A stretch of DNA of 64,000 bases from Helicobacter cetorum MIT 99-5656 (GTDB taxonomy: Bacteria; Campylobacterota; Campylobacteria; Campylobacterales; Helicobacteraceae): NCBI RefSeq assembly GCF_000259275.1, contig NC_017735.1, positions 1,612,001 to 1,676,000 on the forward strand. Reading direction: 5' to 3'. The notes beneath the pieces were generated by a model. It had not been told where the DNA came from. It saw nothing but the letters and a program-made list of their open reading frames with translations, and did no database searches. Within the stretch, counting starts at the first letter, position 1. Every line of letters begins with the position of its first letter. Below, one piece after another: positions 1 to 8,612 of the stretch. Both the position numbers and the translations under genes were made by a program.

Positions 1-219
1 AGTAATGATATTACCGACCTTGTCTGTATGGGTGTCTTTGTAGGTATAGCTAATTGAGCCATTTTCATTTTTATTTTTAAAAATGACTAGATTACCCTCT
101 TCATTTTCATGCTTTAAAACAGGGTTGTTCTTGCTTGTCTTGTCTTTGTTATAAACATAGCCATTATCCAATAAGATTTCATGTAAGGGTAAAGCAGTGA
201 GATTAGGAATGTAAGACAT
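1..219 (-). CDS. 5' part of a possible DNA-processing gene of the conjugative element (runs off left edge)
   Basis: Only the first 73 codons are present; the gene reads leftward out of the window. The ATG lies 3 bases after the stop of the 72-aa gene, so translation is probably coupled. The visible part has a short helix (HEILLDNGY), a KTSKNNPVLKH stretch and a strand-rich NLVIFKN...ISYTY...GNII stretch. This layout resembles the small DUF3991-type module that precedes a toprim fold in mobilisation or relaxase-like proteins of mobile elements. That assignment is inference from a short N-terminus and is weak. The place at the end of a type IV secretion operon is consistent with DNA processing. 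Confidence 0.45.
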   Translation of the reverse strand, partial: MSYIPNLTALPLHEILLDNGYVYNKDKTSKNNPVLKHENEEGNLVIFKNKNENGSISYTYKDTHTDKVGNIIT

Positions 220-222
220 AAT

Positions 223-441
223 CTAGCTTTCTAGTCTTTTGGTCTCATTAAGCCAAGTTTGTTCAAATTTCTCTATGAGAGCATGCGTTTCTTTTGGATT
301 ATTCATGCAATCAGAAAGGTTGCTAAAAAACTCCGCCACCTTGTTGTTATAATCCAAACGACTAGCTATTTGGTGCATGCCTAAAAAAGATTGCTTGATG
401 GTATTCAATCTGATTTGTAAGATTTGTTGTTCGGTATTCAT
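223..441 (-). CDS. Small hypothetical protein of the conjugative element, 72 aa
   Basis: A 72-residue soluble, probably helical protein with no membrane segment and no motif I recognise. A good ribosome binding site (AAGGAG) sits 6 bases before the ATG. It follows the glycine-rich secreted protein gene by 12 bases and precedes the partial gene at the left edge by 3 bases, so it is an internal cistron of the operon. The length, spacing and ribosome site support a real gene. The function is unknown. Confidence 0.7.
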   Translation of the reverse strand: MNTEQQILQIRLNTIKQSFLGMHQIASRLDYNNKVAEFFSNLSDCMNNPKETHALIEKFEQTWLNETKRLES

Positions 442-453
442 TTTAGCTCCTTA

Positions 454-2466
454 TTAGGGTTGTGGAATAATGTAATCACCATTTCCATTACAAACATAAT
501 TGCTATTAGTGGTGGTGTAAGAATGCCCATGACTAGAAGCACTTCCACTCCAAATGCTATAGTTTAGACAAGTTCCTTGCCATGGCTTATAATTGTTTGC
601 CATAAACTGCACATAAGGAGCGCTAACTAAAAAAGTGCTGTCTTTATAATAGCCTTGTTGAGCCTCCACACTTGCCATAAAATCATCGCTTAGTTTTAAG
701 CTATTCTTAGTAATAATAGGATTTCTCTCTACCACTGTTGTGGTTTTGGTAACCACATAGTAAGTGTTCTCTTTAGCACCAATTTGAAGAGGGCGTTGGT
801 ATTTAGTGGTGTATTGTGTAATGGTAGTTTGATAAGTGCTTTGCCAATTAGCATAATAAGTGTTTTGGCTATAAGCTGTCCAATATTTTCTCCAACTAGA
901 CCAAAAATCAGAAATTTTTGTGCTATCTTCATGAGAACTTAAATACGAGGCTTGCAAAGAAAAAGAACCTTGAGTTTTGGTATTAGATAGAACCTGAGTC
1001 ATTGTAGGTTCTTGAATATAAGGCTCAATAATAGCCCCTTGTTTAATGCCAGCATTAAAATTGCACCCCGTAACATCTTCATATTGCCCTGTGAGCTTGT
1101 TAAGGCTTTTTAAAATAGTGCGTCTTTTAGCTTGCAAATGTTCATCATCGTATTCCCAATCCCCACACCCAAATTGTTGGTATTGAGAAGTTAATAAGGG
1201 GTTAGTTACCCCACGATTTAAATAAACTTTTTTCCCAGTTTTTGGATCGATATAGTATTGGTCTACTAACGGAGTGGAAGTATGGGTCTTATCGTTATTT
1301 TCATAGCCTATAATTTGATTGACTACATTAGCGTATTGTGTGCAATCTAGTGCGGTGTGTATCATGCCATCTTCGCCCCTAAATTGGATTTGAGCATTAA
1401 ATTGTTCGCTCACTCCCATACCATAACCCAAATCCTTAACCACTTGTAATTTGCATTGTGAAGAGTTGTAATACATAGGGAATTCATATTGAGCGCCCCT
1501 TAAATTAACACAGCCTCCTATGTTTTTGCTTTGATTGTCTGCATTCACAAAATAAAATTGTGTTTGTTTGATTGCGACCATTTTTTCGTAGTTATAACTA
1601 TAAGAGCATGCTGTGTCGTTTCTTAAAGCCATCATCTCTTGGCAAGAGCCATTTTTTTCTACAATGCTTAAAGAAATTTCATTTTCGCCTGTATAAACAG
1701 GGGCTTTACAAAATTCATTAGACCAAGTAGCAGGACTATTAGAAGCTAGTGGATTATCATTAGTCCCATTAGTGCCATTGCCACCTCCCTCTCCATAAGG
1801 TAAAGGCATAGGATACATACCATTTCCCATGCCTCCTATTGTGCCACCCCCATAAACTCCGCCACTACTTATATTGCCACTACCTAAACCACTGCTACTA
1901 TCATTAAAGCTATTATTGGTATAGCCTCCAACCCCAGCATTAGCTCCACCACTAGCGCCAGAGCCACTAGTTCCACCAACACCACCATAAGCAGAGCCTC
2001 CATATGCCCCACTAGCTGAACCACCAGAAGAACTAGTCGCTCTTCTATTGCCTACCCCACCACTTCCTTTGGCTTGGTAAGCCTCTAATGAAATGCCTAG
2101 AATTTGGGCGATTTCTTGTTGGTTTTCTCCAGCTAGAATGAGTTTAGAGCCTTTTCTTAGTCTTTTATTGTTCTTTACTTCTTTAATTGCACTAGCCACA
2201 GAGCTTAAGGTATAGGTTTGGTCATCTTTAATGATTTTAGAAACATTGAAAGCGACATTTTTTTGTCTTCTATCTAGCTTGTAAGAGCCAATGGCTTTAA
2301 TGGGTAAAACCTTATGTTCAAAAATGAGATAACCTTTTAAAATACCTTCTTTTGTTTTATTGAGATTGATTTCTTTATCAGTGATTATCACTAAGGCATT
2401 AGCTTGAGTGATAAAAAACGATAATCCTAGTATAAGAGCAAGAAAATATTTTAAAACATTAAACAT
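454..2466 (-). CDS. Secreted glycine-rich protein of the T4SS operon, about 670 aa
   Basis: The start chosen is the ATG at 2466, preceded by AAAAGGA at good spacing; an upstream in-frame ATG at 2532 lacks a site and would bury the signal peptide. Residues 1-24 form a signal peptide ending in QANA. Residues about 25-120 contain FEHKVLPIKAIGSYKLD and a YTLSS strand, which faintly recall the VirB10/TrbI beta domain. Residues about 130-230 are a Gly/Ser/Ala-rich low-complexity spacer. The remaining 440 residues have paired cysteines (CSYSYNYEK, CVNLRG, CNFNAG, CLNYS, VCNGNG) as expected for an oxidised exported domain, and many aromatic residues. Likely a surface or channel-associated component. 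It is not a standard VirB protein and I do not recognise the family. Confidence 0.6.
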   Translation of the reverse strand: MFNVLKYFLALILGLSFFITQANALVIITDKEINLNKTKEGILKGYLIFEHKVLPIKAIGSYKLDRRQKNVAFNVSKIIKDDQTYTLSSVASAIKEVKNNKRLRKGSKLILAGENQQEIAQILGISLEAYQAKGSGGVGNRRATSSSGGSASGAYGGSAYGGVGGTSGSGASGGANAGVGGYTNNSFNDSSSGLGSGNISSGGVYGGGTIGGMGNGMYPMPLPYGEGGGNGTNGTNDNPLASNSPATWSNEFCKAPVYTGENEISLSIVEKNGSCQEMMALRNDTACSYSYNYEKMVAIKQTQFYFVNADNQSKNIGGCVNLRGAQYEFPMYYNSSQCKLQVVKDLGYGMGVSEQFNAQIQFRGEDGMIHTALDCTQYANVVNQIIGYENNDKTHTSTPLVDQYYIDPKTGKKVYLNRGVTNPLLTSQYQQFGCGDWEYDDEHLQAKRRTILKSLNKLTGQYEDVTGCNFNAGIKQGAIIEPYIQEPTMTQVLSNTKTQGSFSLQASYLSSHEDSTKISDFWSSWRKYWTAYSQNTYYANWQSTYQTTITQYTTKYQRPLQIGAKENTYYVVTKTTTVVERNPIITKNSLKLSDDFMASVEAQQGYYKDSTFLVSAPYVQFMANNYKPWQGTCLNYSIWSGSASSHGHSYTTTNSNYVCNGNGDYIIPQP

Positions 2467-2567
2467 GGTTAAAATCCTTTTTATCTTAAAAGGGAAGTGT
2501 TGGAGACCTCCCTTCTTCATTGTAAATATCATTTATAAATAGTGGAAAAAAATAAAATTAACTATTT

Positions 2568-3872
2568 TTACATATCTCTACCTCCTATATTGTGATTACG
2601 AGATTGATATACAGGCTGTTTATTTGCTTGTGTGTAAGCATTAAATTGTCCTGTTTGTTGCACACTCTTTAGGGGTGCTTGGTTTAAGGAATATGTTTGT
2701 AATGGCTTTTGCTTATCGCTTAAGATAGAGTTTGCCCACTCTAATTCTTCCTTACTCGCATTAAAGCCACCAATAGCATTGCTATCATTACCCTTAATCT
2801 CTTGTGTAACTTGTTTTTCTAGGTCTGTGTCATTTAAAAAAGCGTCCTTATTCTTTCCTAAAATTTGCTTATCCAAAGCATTTTTTGAAAAATGCTCTAT
2901 TAGATTTAGCTTTTCTTCATGGGTTACTTTTTCAATATAGCTGGGGAGCTTGTCATTGTGTTCTAAATGAAGTTTTATCACACTTCTTAAGGGGTCAGCT
3001 TGTAAGAGCTTAGGGTTATCTAAAGCTTTTAATAATCCTTGTTCTATCATATCTTTATGTTCTTTAAAGAGTTTGCTTGGGTCTTTATGATAGAGCAAAA
3101 ATAAGACTTGCATTTCTTTGGTATTCATGCCTTTTTCGCAATGCTCTAAAAAGGATTTGATGAAATCCTTTTTATTTAAAGATTGATTCTTGTTATTCTC
3201 GGCTTGTTTGTCAAAAAATTTCAATAAGGAATTAATGCTTGTTATGTGTTCATGAGAGTTGGCATTATCATTTTCTTTAGCCTCTTTCTTAGTTTCTTTA
3301 ATTTTAGGGTTTTCTTCTTCAATTTGTGATACATTCTCTGCGTGAGTTAAGGTGTTTTGTGTTTGATGAGAAATTTCTTGTTTTGTGTTTGCATTTTCAT
3401 AGATTTGGCTCAAATCTTTGAGTTCATCTAAAAAGTTTTGGCTAAAACTATTGTTGCGTTGCTCTTGTGTGGCTTGTTGCTCATACATAGCATCGGGATT
3501 TTGACTCTCATAATATTGTTTTAGTGCTTTATTTTCACTCTCTAGGGCGTATTTTTCTAATTCTTGTTGTGCTAACTCATTATCTTTTAATTCATTTTCG
3601 TGTAATTTTTGTTTTAAATCTTTTAATTCTTCTTGCAAGACATTTCCAAAAGAATGAGAGAGTTCTAAATCTTTAAGGCTTTCAACAAAGAGCTTTGAAA
3701 AATTATCTAAATTAGTATTATTCTCTAATTCAGCCAAACTATTAGCTTGGGAAAGCTCGTTCATAAACTTGTTGTAATACGCAAAGCTTTGCGTATTGCC
3801 TCCAAAGAAGTTATAAATATCTAAGAAATTCTTTTTGAAATCAAACCAAGTGTTTCTAGCCTTTGTTACCAT
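2568..3872 (-). CDS. Coiled-coil hypothetical protein of the conjugative element, 434 aa
   Basis: A 434-residue soluble, highly charged protein with no signal peptide. Residues about 40-130 are rich in E, K, L and Q in a heptad-like spacing (VLQEELKDLKQKLHENELKD), suggesting a coiled coil. Residues about 130-215 are a Gln/Asn/Glu-rich linker. Residues 215-350 look globular and helical. The end is a polar tail rich in Q, N and S. It lies between the ArdC-like gene (30 bases upstream) and the secreted glycine-rich protein. I do not recognise it. A cytosolic scaffold or accessory transfer protein is only a guess from context. Confidence 0.6.
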   Translation of the reverse strand: MVTKARNTWFDFKKNFLDIYNFFGGNTQSFAYYNKFMNELSQANSLAELENNTNLDNFSKLFVESLKDLELSHSFGNVLQEELKDLKQKLHENELKDNELAQQELEKYALESENKALKQYYESQNPDAMYEQQATQEQRNNSFSQNFLDELKDLSQIYENANTKQEISHQTQNTLTHAENVSQIEEENPKIKETKKEAKENDNANSHEHITSINSLLKFFDKQAENNKNQSLNKKDFIKSFLEHCEKGMNTKEMQVLFLLYHKDPSKLFKEHKDMIEQGLLKALDNPKLLQADPLRSVIKLHLEHNDKLPSYIEKVTHEEKLNLIEHFSKNALDKQILGKNKDAFLNDTDLEKQVTQEIKGNDSNAIGGFNASKEELEWANSILSDKQKPLQTYSLNQAPLKSVQQTGQFNAYTQANKQPVYQSRNHNIGGRDM

Positions 3873-3902
3873 ATTGTTATTCTCTCTTTCTTTTGCTCAT
3901 CT

Positions 3903-5039
3903 TTAATGCCCAAAGTCTCTTTGATTGTTGTTTTGATTTTTTGAATACGCATAAGGGCGTTGTTGCGGTGCATTTCTTTGATTGTGATGATTAACTTGTG
4001 CGTAATTTTGTTTAGCACCCCTTTGCTGATAATTGCCTTGTTGGTTTTGATAGTTATAACCTTGTCTTTGTGGGGTATTTTGCCCATAGGGTTGTTGTTG
4101 CGATACTTGATAATTAGGGTTATAGCCTTGTTTGTGAGCGATATTTGGCTGGTATTGTTGTTGGGGTTTTTGCACATAATTGCCTTGACTATACCCTTGT
4201 TGTTGATAATTAGGTTTTTGATACACATAATTAGCTTGTTGGTTTTGCTCCAAGTTTTTGGTAGGCACAACATAATTCTTACCATTGTTTTTAGCCACAA
4301 TGTAGTCTTTGATTTTTTGACTTACTCCCTCATAAAGTTTGCTTTGCAAATCTTGAAAAATGGGGGATTTGATTTTGTTCTCCTTATCAAACAGCATAGC
4401 CCTTTTGTCATAATTAGGGTTTAAAGGCTTGATTTTATTTCTGTCTAAACTTTGAAATACATCTACATTGTAAAGATACTTAAACTCTAAGACAGGCTCA
4501 ATATCTATAGTTTGAGTTTTAATTTTGTAATAAGGCTCATTGGTTTGCGGATTGATAGCTAGATTTCCCTTTTTATCTAAGATAGGCTCTAATTCAAATT
4601 GAAACATTGGATTTCCGTTGCTATCCATTCTTTGATTGCCTTGATAATCTAAATAGGGTATCCTATTACCTTGATTGTCTAGGGCAAATACTGGTATTTC
4701 TTCTTTAGTTTTAACAATAGGAATTTTAGCTCTAGGAATGCTCTTATCATTAAAGATAAAATCAAGCTCTCTTTCATCAGCACCTAATTTTTTAGCGTCA
4801 GAAAGACTTATCCAAGCACTGCTTGAATAATTGCCTTGAGCTTGTTTAATGTCTAAAATCAAGTCGTTTAATCCATTAAATGCCACGCCATTAAGGGCGT
4901 TATGTGCATGAGATTTTGCTTGTTGGTTTTGACTAAAAGGGGCATAACCTCCTTTAATTGCACTCGCTATTTCAATAACAAGATTATCAATAAAGGCTTC
5001 CTTTTGTTGTTCTAATAAAGAGGGATTATAGGGATTCAT
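3903..5039 (-). CDS. ArdC-like N-terminal domain protein with a Q/N/Y-rich prion-like tail
   Basis: 378 residues. The first ~110 residues fit the N-terminal ssDNA-binding module of ArdC-type antirestriction proteins carried by conjugative elements: an early helix (LLEQQKEAFIDNLVIEIA), a GLNDLIL segment, then WISLSDAKKLGADE, the counterpart of the family's 'W-T-F-x-Q-A-x-x-L-G' stretch. No zinc-protease HExxH motif is present, so it would be a one-domain version. Residues about 265-378 are almost only Q, N, Y, G and P (YQKPNYQQQGYSQGNY), a disordered prion-like tail. Start chosen at the ATG 15 bases after the 52-aa gene. Antirestriction or ssDNA-handling during transfer is inferred from the family. 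Confidence 0.55.
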   Translation of the reverse strand: MNPYNPSLLEQQKEAFIDNLVIEIASAIKGGYAPFSQNQQAKSHAHNALNGVAFNGLNDLILDIKQAQGNYSSSAWISLSDAKKLGADERELDFIFNDKSIPRAKIPIVKTKEEIPVFALDNQGNRIPYLDYQGNQRMDSNGNPMFQFELEPILDKKGNLAINPQTNEPYYKIKTQTIDIEPVLEFKYLYNVDVFQSLDRNKIKPLNPNYDKRAMLFDKENKIKSPIFQDLQSKLYEGVSQKIKDYIVAKNNGKNYVVPTKNLEQNQQANYVYQKPNYQQQGYSQGNYVQKPQQQYQPNIAHKQGYNPNYQVSQQQPYGQNTPQRQGYNYQNQQGNYQQRGAKQNYAQVNHHNQRNAPQQRPYAYSKNQNNNQRDFGH

Positions 5040-5054
5040 TTGACTGCTCCTTAC

Positions 5055-5213
5055 TTATTCCATACCATCAAAAAGAGTTGGCTCTTCTTTTTGTGTGTTA
5101 TAAAGCAAGCTTTCGCTTGTCTCTACTTCCTCTTCAAAACCATATTCTAAAAGTTCTTTTGCTTGTTCTAGACTCAAAGCTTGTAAATCTTTTTCTTCAA
5201 AATTCTCTACCAT
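5055..5213 (-). CDS. Small acidic protein, 52 aa, of the conjugative element
   Basis: Reading the minus strand from ATG at 5213 gives 52 residues beginning MVENFEEKDLQALSLEQAKE and ending in LFDGME, followed by TAA. An AAAGGA ribosome site lies about 8 bases upstream. The protein is strongly acidic (about 14 Asp/Glu) and helical, with no membrane segment. It sits between topoisomerase (134 bases upstream) and the ArdC-like gene (15 bases downstream), suggesting one cistron of the operon. Function unknown; small acidic proteins in this setting can be partners or DNA mimics, but nothing here proves it. Confidence 0.6.
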   Translation of the reverse strand: MVENFEEKDLQALSLEQAKELLEYGFEEEVETSESLLYNTQKEEPTLFDGME

Positions 5214-5346
5214 AATGATGTCCTTTGTTTAAAGATGTTTAAATATTTTAGGATTTTTTGAAATTTAAACAAGCCCCATAATCTATCTTCTGTAAGCTCG
5301 TAATTTAGGGGGTTGTAGCGTTTGGTTTATGGGTCTTGTTTACTTT

Positions 5347-7269
5347 CTACTTTTTAAATCTAGCCTTATAAGCTTGTTGCTTGTGTTTGTCAATAAACTC
5401 TGAGCAAATCTTGTAATTTCTTTCTAAATCTTTGGGTAGTTTCAAATTCAACAAGTTTGCAATGTCTTTAGCATATTGCAGTTGTTTTTCATTAGGTGGA
5501 TAAGATTGATAAGTTTTGGCTGTGTTTTCAGGGGTATTTTCTCTTTTTATCCCCTTATATAAAGAGCTGATTTCATCGCCTAGTTTTTCTTTAATAAGCT
5601 CCATAAACTCTACATAGCCCACTTCCCCCATTGCAATCTTATCTAGCACTTCTTCGTTTTGCTTGGTGAAATCAACATTTAAAATAAACATGCTCTTAGC
5701 ATCTTTATTGAAAAACTCTACAATACTTTTACCTAATGCAGTGGGTTCTATCACTCTTTTATTGCCATTAATTTGAATGTGTCCTTTTGAAATGAGTTCA
5801 GGCAAGTAACTCGCATAAGTGCTAGGGCGACCTATGCCATTTTTTTCCATAACCTCAATAAAATCGCTCTCTAAATAGGGCTTAGGGCTAGTTTTAAGAA
5901 TGTCTTTAATAAAGAGTTCTTTTAAAGGGTGTAGAGTGTTAGGACTAAAATCTTTAATGTTTAAACTTAATTCTTTTTCTTTTTCATCTTGTTCTTCCTG
6001 TTTGTTCTTATTGAGTTCTAAAATCTCTAAAAAACCCTTGAATTTTAGATTTTTAAAACTGCATTTAAAATCATGCATTTTAATTTTAAAATGCATGCTC
6101 ACGCTTTCATAAAGAGCATTTTTACTTTGAGAGGCAAGGGTGTTAACAAAAATAAGTTGGTATAGCCCTATGGCTTTACTATCAGTAATATTATGCTCGT
6201 TGCATACTTGATGAATATTCTCAAAAGCATGGGGGTGTGTGATACGGACAGCTTCGTGGGCTTCCGCTTGTGAATTTTTTCCAGCCTTATACTCCCTATA
6301 TTCATATATGCTAGGATAAACGCTCTCAAAAAACTCTTTATGTTCTTGTAAATACTCTTTGCTTAAGGCTTCACTATCTGTTCTAATATAAGTGATTAGT
6401 CCAGCCTCAAAAAGATTTTGAGCTAAGTTTTGTATGGTTTTGGTGTCTAGTTTTAAGCTTTTAGAGGCGCTTTTGAGTAGCTTTGAAGTAGTGAAAGGTT
6501 TGGGAGGCGAACTTTCTGTATCTTTGGTTTCAATGTTATTAAGTAGCACTTTATCCCCTAAGCCTTGCTTTAAATCATCTAAAAAACTTTGGGCTTGCTC
6601 TTTATTGTCAAATTTAAATTCCTTATTGTCTTTAACATGCTTTAAAATGACCTCATTATTATTAAGTAAGACTTTAGCTTGGATTTGATAGCTCATCTTG
6701 TCTTTAATGTCTAGTTTTTCAAAACTTTCTATTTCTAAAGCTCTTTTAACAATCAAATACAAAGCTGGGGTTTTGACTCGCCCTGCACTTTGTGGGTATT
6801 GATTTAAGCCTTTGGCTAAGTAAGGGGAAAGTGTATAGCCCATATACATGTCTGCCACTCTTCTAGCTAAAAAGCTTTCATAAAATTTCATGTTAGATTG
6901 AGAGAAAAGCAAGGCGGATTTTAAGCCCTTGTTAATCCCACTTTCTGTAATTTCATGAAACTCTGCTCTATAAATCTCTTTGGCTAAGTTTTTGATGAGT
7001 TGGTAAAACATATAGCCTATAGCATAACCCTCTCTATCAGGGTCAGTAGCTATATAGACTACCTTATTTTTGCATTCATTGATAATCCTATTGATAGATT
7101 GTTTTTTATCTGTGCTTTTATAATCAAACATAGGACTAAAATTTTTTTCTACTTCAATATGTTTTAAATCCATAAAATGTCCGCAAGTAGCAAAGACCTT
7201 TGCTCCTGTGATTTCTTTAATCTTAGCCACTTTATTAGGGCTTTCAATAATAATGACACTATTATTCAT
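5347..7269 (-). CDS. topA: Type IA DNA topoisomerase (TopA/TopB-like) of the conjugative element
   Basis: Relaxes negatively supercoiled or decatenates single-strand-linked DNA; plasmid and ICE copies support DNA processing in transfer. The N-terminal toprim domain shows IIIESPNKVAKIKEITG with the conserved Glu and, near residue 80, DPDREGYAIGY with the metal-binding DxDxEG-type motif. The active-site tyrosine lies near residue 293 in LITYIRTDSEALS, and the IGRPSTYASY segment is typical of the family. At 640 residues it is shorter than chromosomal TopA and lacks C-terminal zinc fingers, as usual for element-borne copies. Start is the ATG at 7269 with GGAGT upstream. Topoisomerase genes next to VirB genes are known in H. 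pylori plasticity-zone type IV clusters. Confidence 0.9.
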   Translation of the reverse strand: MNNSVIIIESPNKVAKIKEITGAKVFATCGHFMDLKHIEVEKNFSPMFDYKSTDKKQSINRIINECKNKVVYIATDPDREGYAIGYMFYQLIKNLAKEIYRAEFHEITESGINKGLKSALLFSQSNMKFYESFLARRVADMYMGYTLSPYLAKGLNQYPQSAGRVKTPALYLIVKRALEIESFEKLDIKDKMSYQIQAKVLLNNNEVILKHVKDNKEFKFDNKEQAQSFLDDLKQGLGDKVLLNNIETKDTESSPPKPFTTSKLLKSASKSLKLDTKTIQNLAQNLFEAGLITYIRTDSEALSKEYLQEHKEFFESVYPSIYEYREYKAGKNSQAEAHEAVRITHPHAFENIHQVCNEHNITDSKAIGLYQLIFVNTLASQSKNALYESVSMHFKIKMHDFKCSFKNLKFKGFLEILELNKNKQEEQDEKEKELSLNIKDFSPNTLHPLKELFIKDILKTSPKPYLESDFIEVMEKNGIGRPSTYASYLPELISKGHIQINGNKRVIEPTALGKSIVEFFNKDAKSMFILNVDFTKQNEEVLDKIAMGEVGYVEFMELIKEKLGDEISSLYKGIKRENTPENTAKTYQSYPPNEKQLQYAKDIANLLNLKLPKDLERNYKICSEFIDKHKQQAYKARFKK

Positions 7270-7279
7270 TTTTTACTCC

Positions 7280-7384
7280 TTAATTTGATTTTCTATAGCC
7301 ATGTAGTAATTCACCCTTAATATCCATAAGAATTAGCCCCATCAATGCTAAACATAGACCAGTATTACAATGATTAAAAAACAT
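7280..7384 (-). CDS. Possible 34-aa micro-ORF upstream of topA
   Basis: Minus-strand reading from ATG at 7384 gives 34 residues starting MFFNHCNTGLCLALMGLILM, then TAA 10 bases before the topoisomerase ATG. AGGAAG lies 10 bases upstream of the ATG. The first 20 residues are hydrophobic with two cysteines, so a short membrane peptide or simply a translated spacer is possible. No homology can be claimed. It fills the only gap between the 108-aa gene and topA. Confidence 0.35.
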   Translation of the reverse strand: MFFNHCNTGLCLALMGLILMDIKGELLHGYRKSN

Positions 7385-7397
7385 TTTTTTTAACTTC

Positions 7398-7724
7398 CTA
7401 TTTTTCATAGCCATTAGCTTTTAAAAAGTCTTTAAAATATTTCTGAGTGATAAACCACTCCGCTCTTTGTTTGGTGGTGGCACAGATTAAGAAATAAAGA
7501 GCTTTTGAGTTTTGATAATCCACTTCCAAAGCTATCACGCTTACATGTTGAGTTAGGGCTTTAAAAAAGCCCATTTGTGTGGTTACTCCCACCCAATCCT
7601 TGTCTTTTAGAAATTCATCTCTAATTCTCCGATTGGCGTTTTTTAATTCATGCAAACTATTAAAAAACTCGCCATTAACAAAATAGTAATCTTTTTTAAT
7701 AAGGGTGAATTTATTGTTATTCAT
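7398..7724 (-). CDS. Hypothetical protein of the conjugative element, 108 aa
   Basis: A 108-residue soluble protein of mixed charge (NKFTLIKKDYYFVNGEFF at the start, KYFKDFLKANGYEK at the end), with no signal peptide, membrane span or motif I recognise. Its length and strand fit the operon, with 28 bases separating it from the upstream 73-aa gene. AAGGAAT precedes the start. Function unknown. Confidence 0.65.
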   Translation of the reverse strand: MNNNKFTLIKKDYYFVNGEFFNSLHELKNANRRIRDEFLKDKDWVGVTTQMGFFKALTQHVSVIALEVDYQNSKALYFLICATTKQRAEWFITQKYFKDFLKANGYEK

Positions 7725-7752
7725 TGCTTTAATTCCTTTCTCGCCATAAGTT

Positions 7753-7974
7753 TCATTGTTGTAGCTTTTGTTTCTGTAGTAATTCTTTCAACATTTTGTT
7801 GTTTTCTTTTAAGAGTTTAGTTGCATCACTATTTATGAATTCCTTATCATTAAAAAACTCCTTTCTAACCCCGCCATAGATTATCATTAAGAGAAACAAG
7901 CTCAATCCCGCAATGATGAAACCACAGATAAATTTTTCTAAGGTGCTAAATCCCATTATTGTTGCCCCATTCAA
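7753..7974 (-). CDS. Small single-span membrane protein of the T4SS operon, up to 73 aa
   Basis: The frame opens with TTG at 7974, 13 bases after AAGGA, or could start at an internal ATG at 7956 (MGFSTLEKF). It has one clear transmembrane helix (ICGFIIAGLSLFLLMIIYGG) and a charged helical C-terminus (KLLKENNKMLKELLQKQKL) likely to form a coiled coil in the cytosol. It follows the 37-aa basic ORF by 14 bases. A small inner-membrane accessory factor of the secretion system is plausible; no family recognised. Confidence 0.55.
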   Translation of the reverse strand: MNGATIMGFSTLEKFICGFIIAGLSLFLLMIIYGGVRKEFFNDKEFINSDATKLLKENNKMLKELLQKQKLQQ

Positions 7975-7988
7975 ACATTGTTTTTTCC

Positions 7989-8102
7989 TTATTTAAATTT
8001 AGCTAAATACTTCACTAGCTTGACTACTCGCATAATCAAGCGTAAATCACGCCACTTAATGTCATTTAAAAAGCTAAAGAGTTTGTTAGACTGCTTTTTC
8101 AT
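7989..8102 (-). CDS. 37-aa basic micro-ORF overlapping the RHH-like gene
   Basis: ATG at 8102 lies inside the last codons of the 174-aa gene (a 17-base overlap) and the reading frame closes with TAA at 7989, 14 bases before the next start. The product, beginning MKKQSNKLFSFLNDIKWRDL, is strongly basic with an amphipathic helical end. AGGGG lies about 8 bases upstream of the ATG. The tight overlap suggests coupled translation. Function unknown; a small nucleic-acid or membrane-surface binding peptide is possible. Confidence 0.4.
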   Translation of the reverse strand: MKKQSNKLFSFLNDIKWRDLRLIMRVVKLVKYLAKFK

Positions 8103-8610
8103 CTTCTGCCCCTTGTTTTAGTTGGTTAAGATTGGTTATAGCCTTTGCTTTCTTTGAGTAGTATTCAATTCTATAGGTGTAACGCCTTTTATCGCTGTTG
8201 TTTAAACTCAGTGATTTTAAGAGTTTTAAATTGAGTATTTTTAGTTGGATATTGTCGTATAGATTGCTACTCAACACTTCAAGCAAATGTTTTAAAAACA
8301 CTTTATCTACAATATCTTTGTCGGCTATGCGGTTATAATTAAGATGATAGGCAATTTGGTTTAAATTGCTAAAAGTGGCATTAAGTCCTGCATATAATTC
8401 TTTATTTTGTTCTATGAGATGGTGCATTTTTTGAAAGCTATGATTATTGGCATTTGTAATGAGTTTTTCTAAAACAATTGTCATGTTGGTTTGGTTGTTT
8501 TTGGCTAGTTTTTTTAAGTTTTCTATGGTGTTCTTATCAAAAACAAAACTCATGCGTTTAGCCCCATTTTTAATTTTACAAGTCCTATTCAATCGTGGTG
8601 TTTTTTGCAT
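8086..8610 (-). CDS. Ribbon-helix-helix-like DNA-binding protein, possible MobC/relaxosome accessory
   Basis: 174 residues. The first ~55 residues (KRMSFVFDKNTIENLKKLAKNNQTNMTIVLEKLI) have the strand-helix-helix pattern of ribbon-helix-helix proteins: a short MSFVF strand, then a helix with a regular L/K pattern, a turn, and a second helix. Middle residues AGLNATFSNLNQIAYHLNYNR recall the 'NLNQIAHHLN' stretch of MobC-type relaxosome proteins, which is the main reason for this call. It begins 2 bases after the VirB11 stop. Likely binds the element's transfer origin or regulates the operon; inference from motif and context. Confidence 0.6.
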   Translation of the reverse strand: MQKTPRLNRTCKIKNGAKRMSFVFDKNTIENLKKLAKNNQTNMTIVLEKLITNANNHSFQKMHHLIEQNKELYAGLNATFSNLNQIAYHLNYNRIADKDIVDKVFLKHLLEVLSSNLYDNIQLKILNLKLLKSLSLNNSDKRRYTYRIEYYSKKAKAITNLNQLKQGAEDEKAV

Positions 8611-8612
8611 AT

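Noticed and set aside
3866..4424. Long frames on both strands in other phases over the ArdC-like gene's tail
   Set aside because: They arise from the Q/N-codon bias of the real minus-strand gene; no ribosome sites and no plausible protein features.
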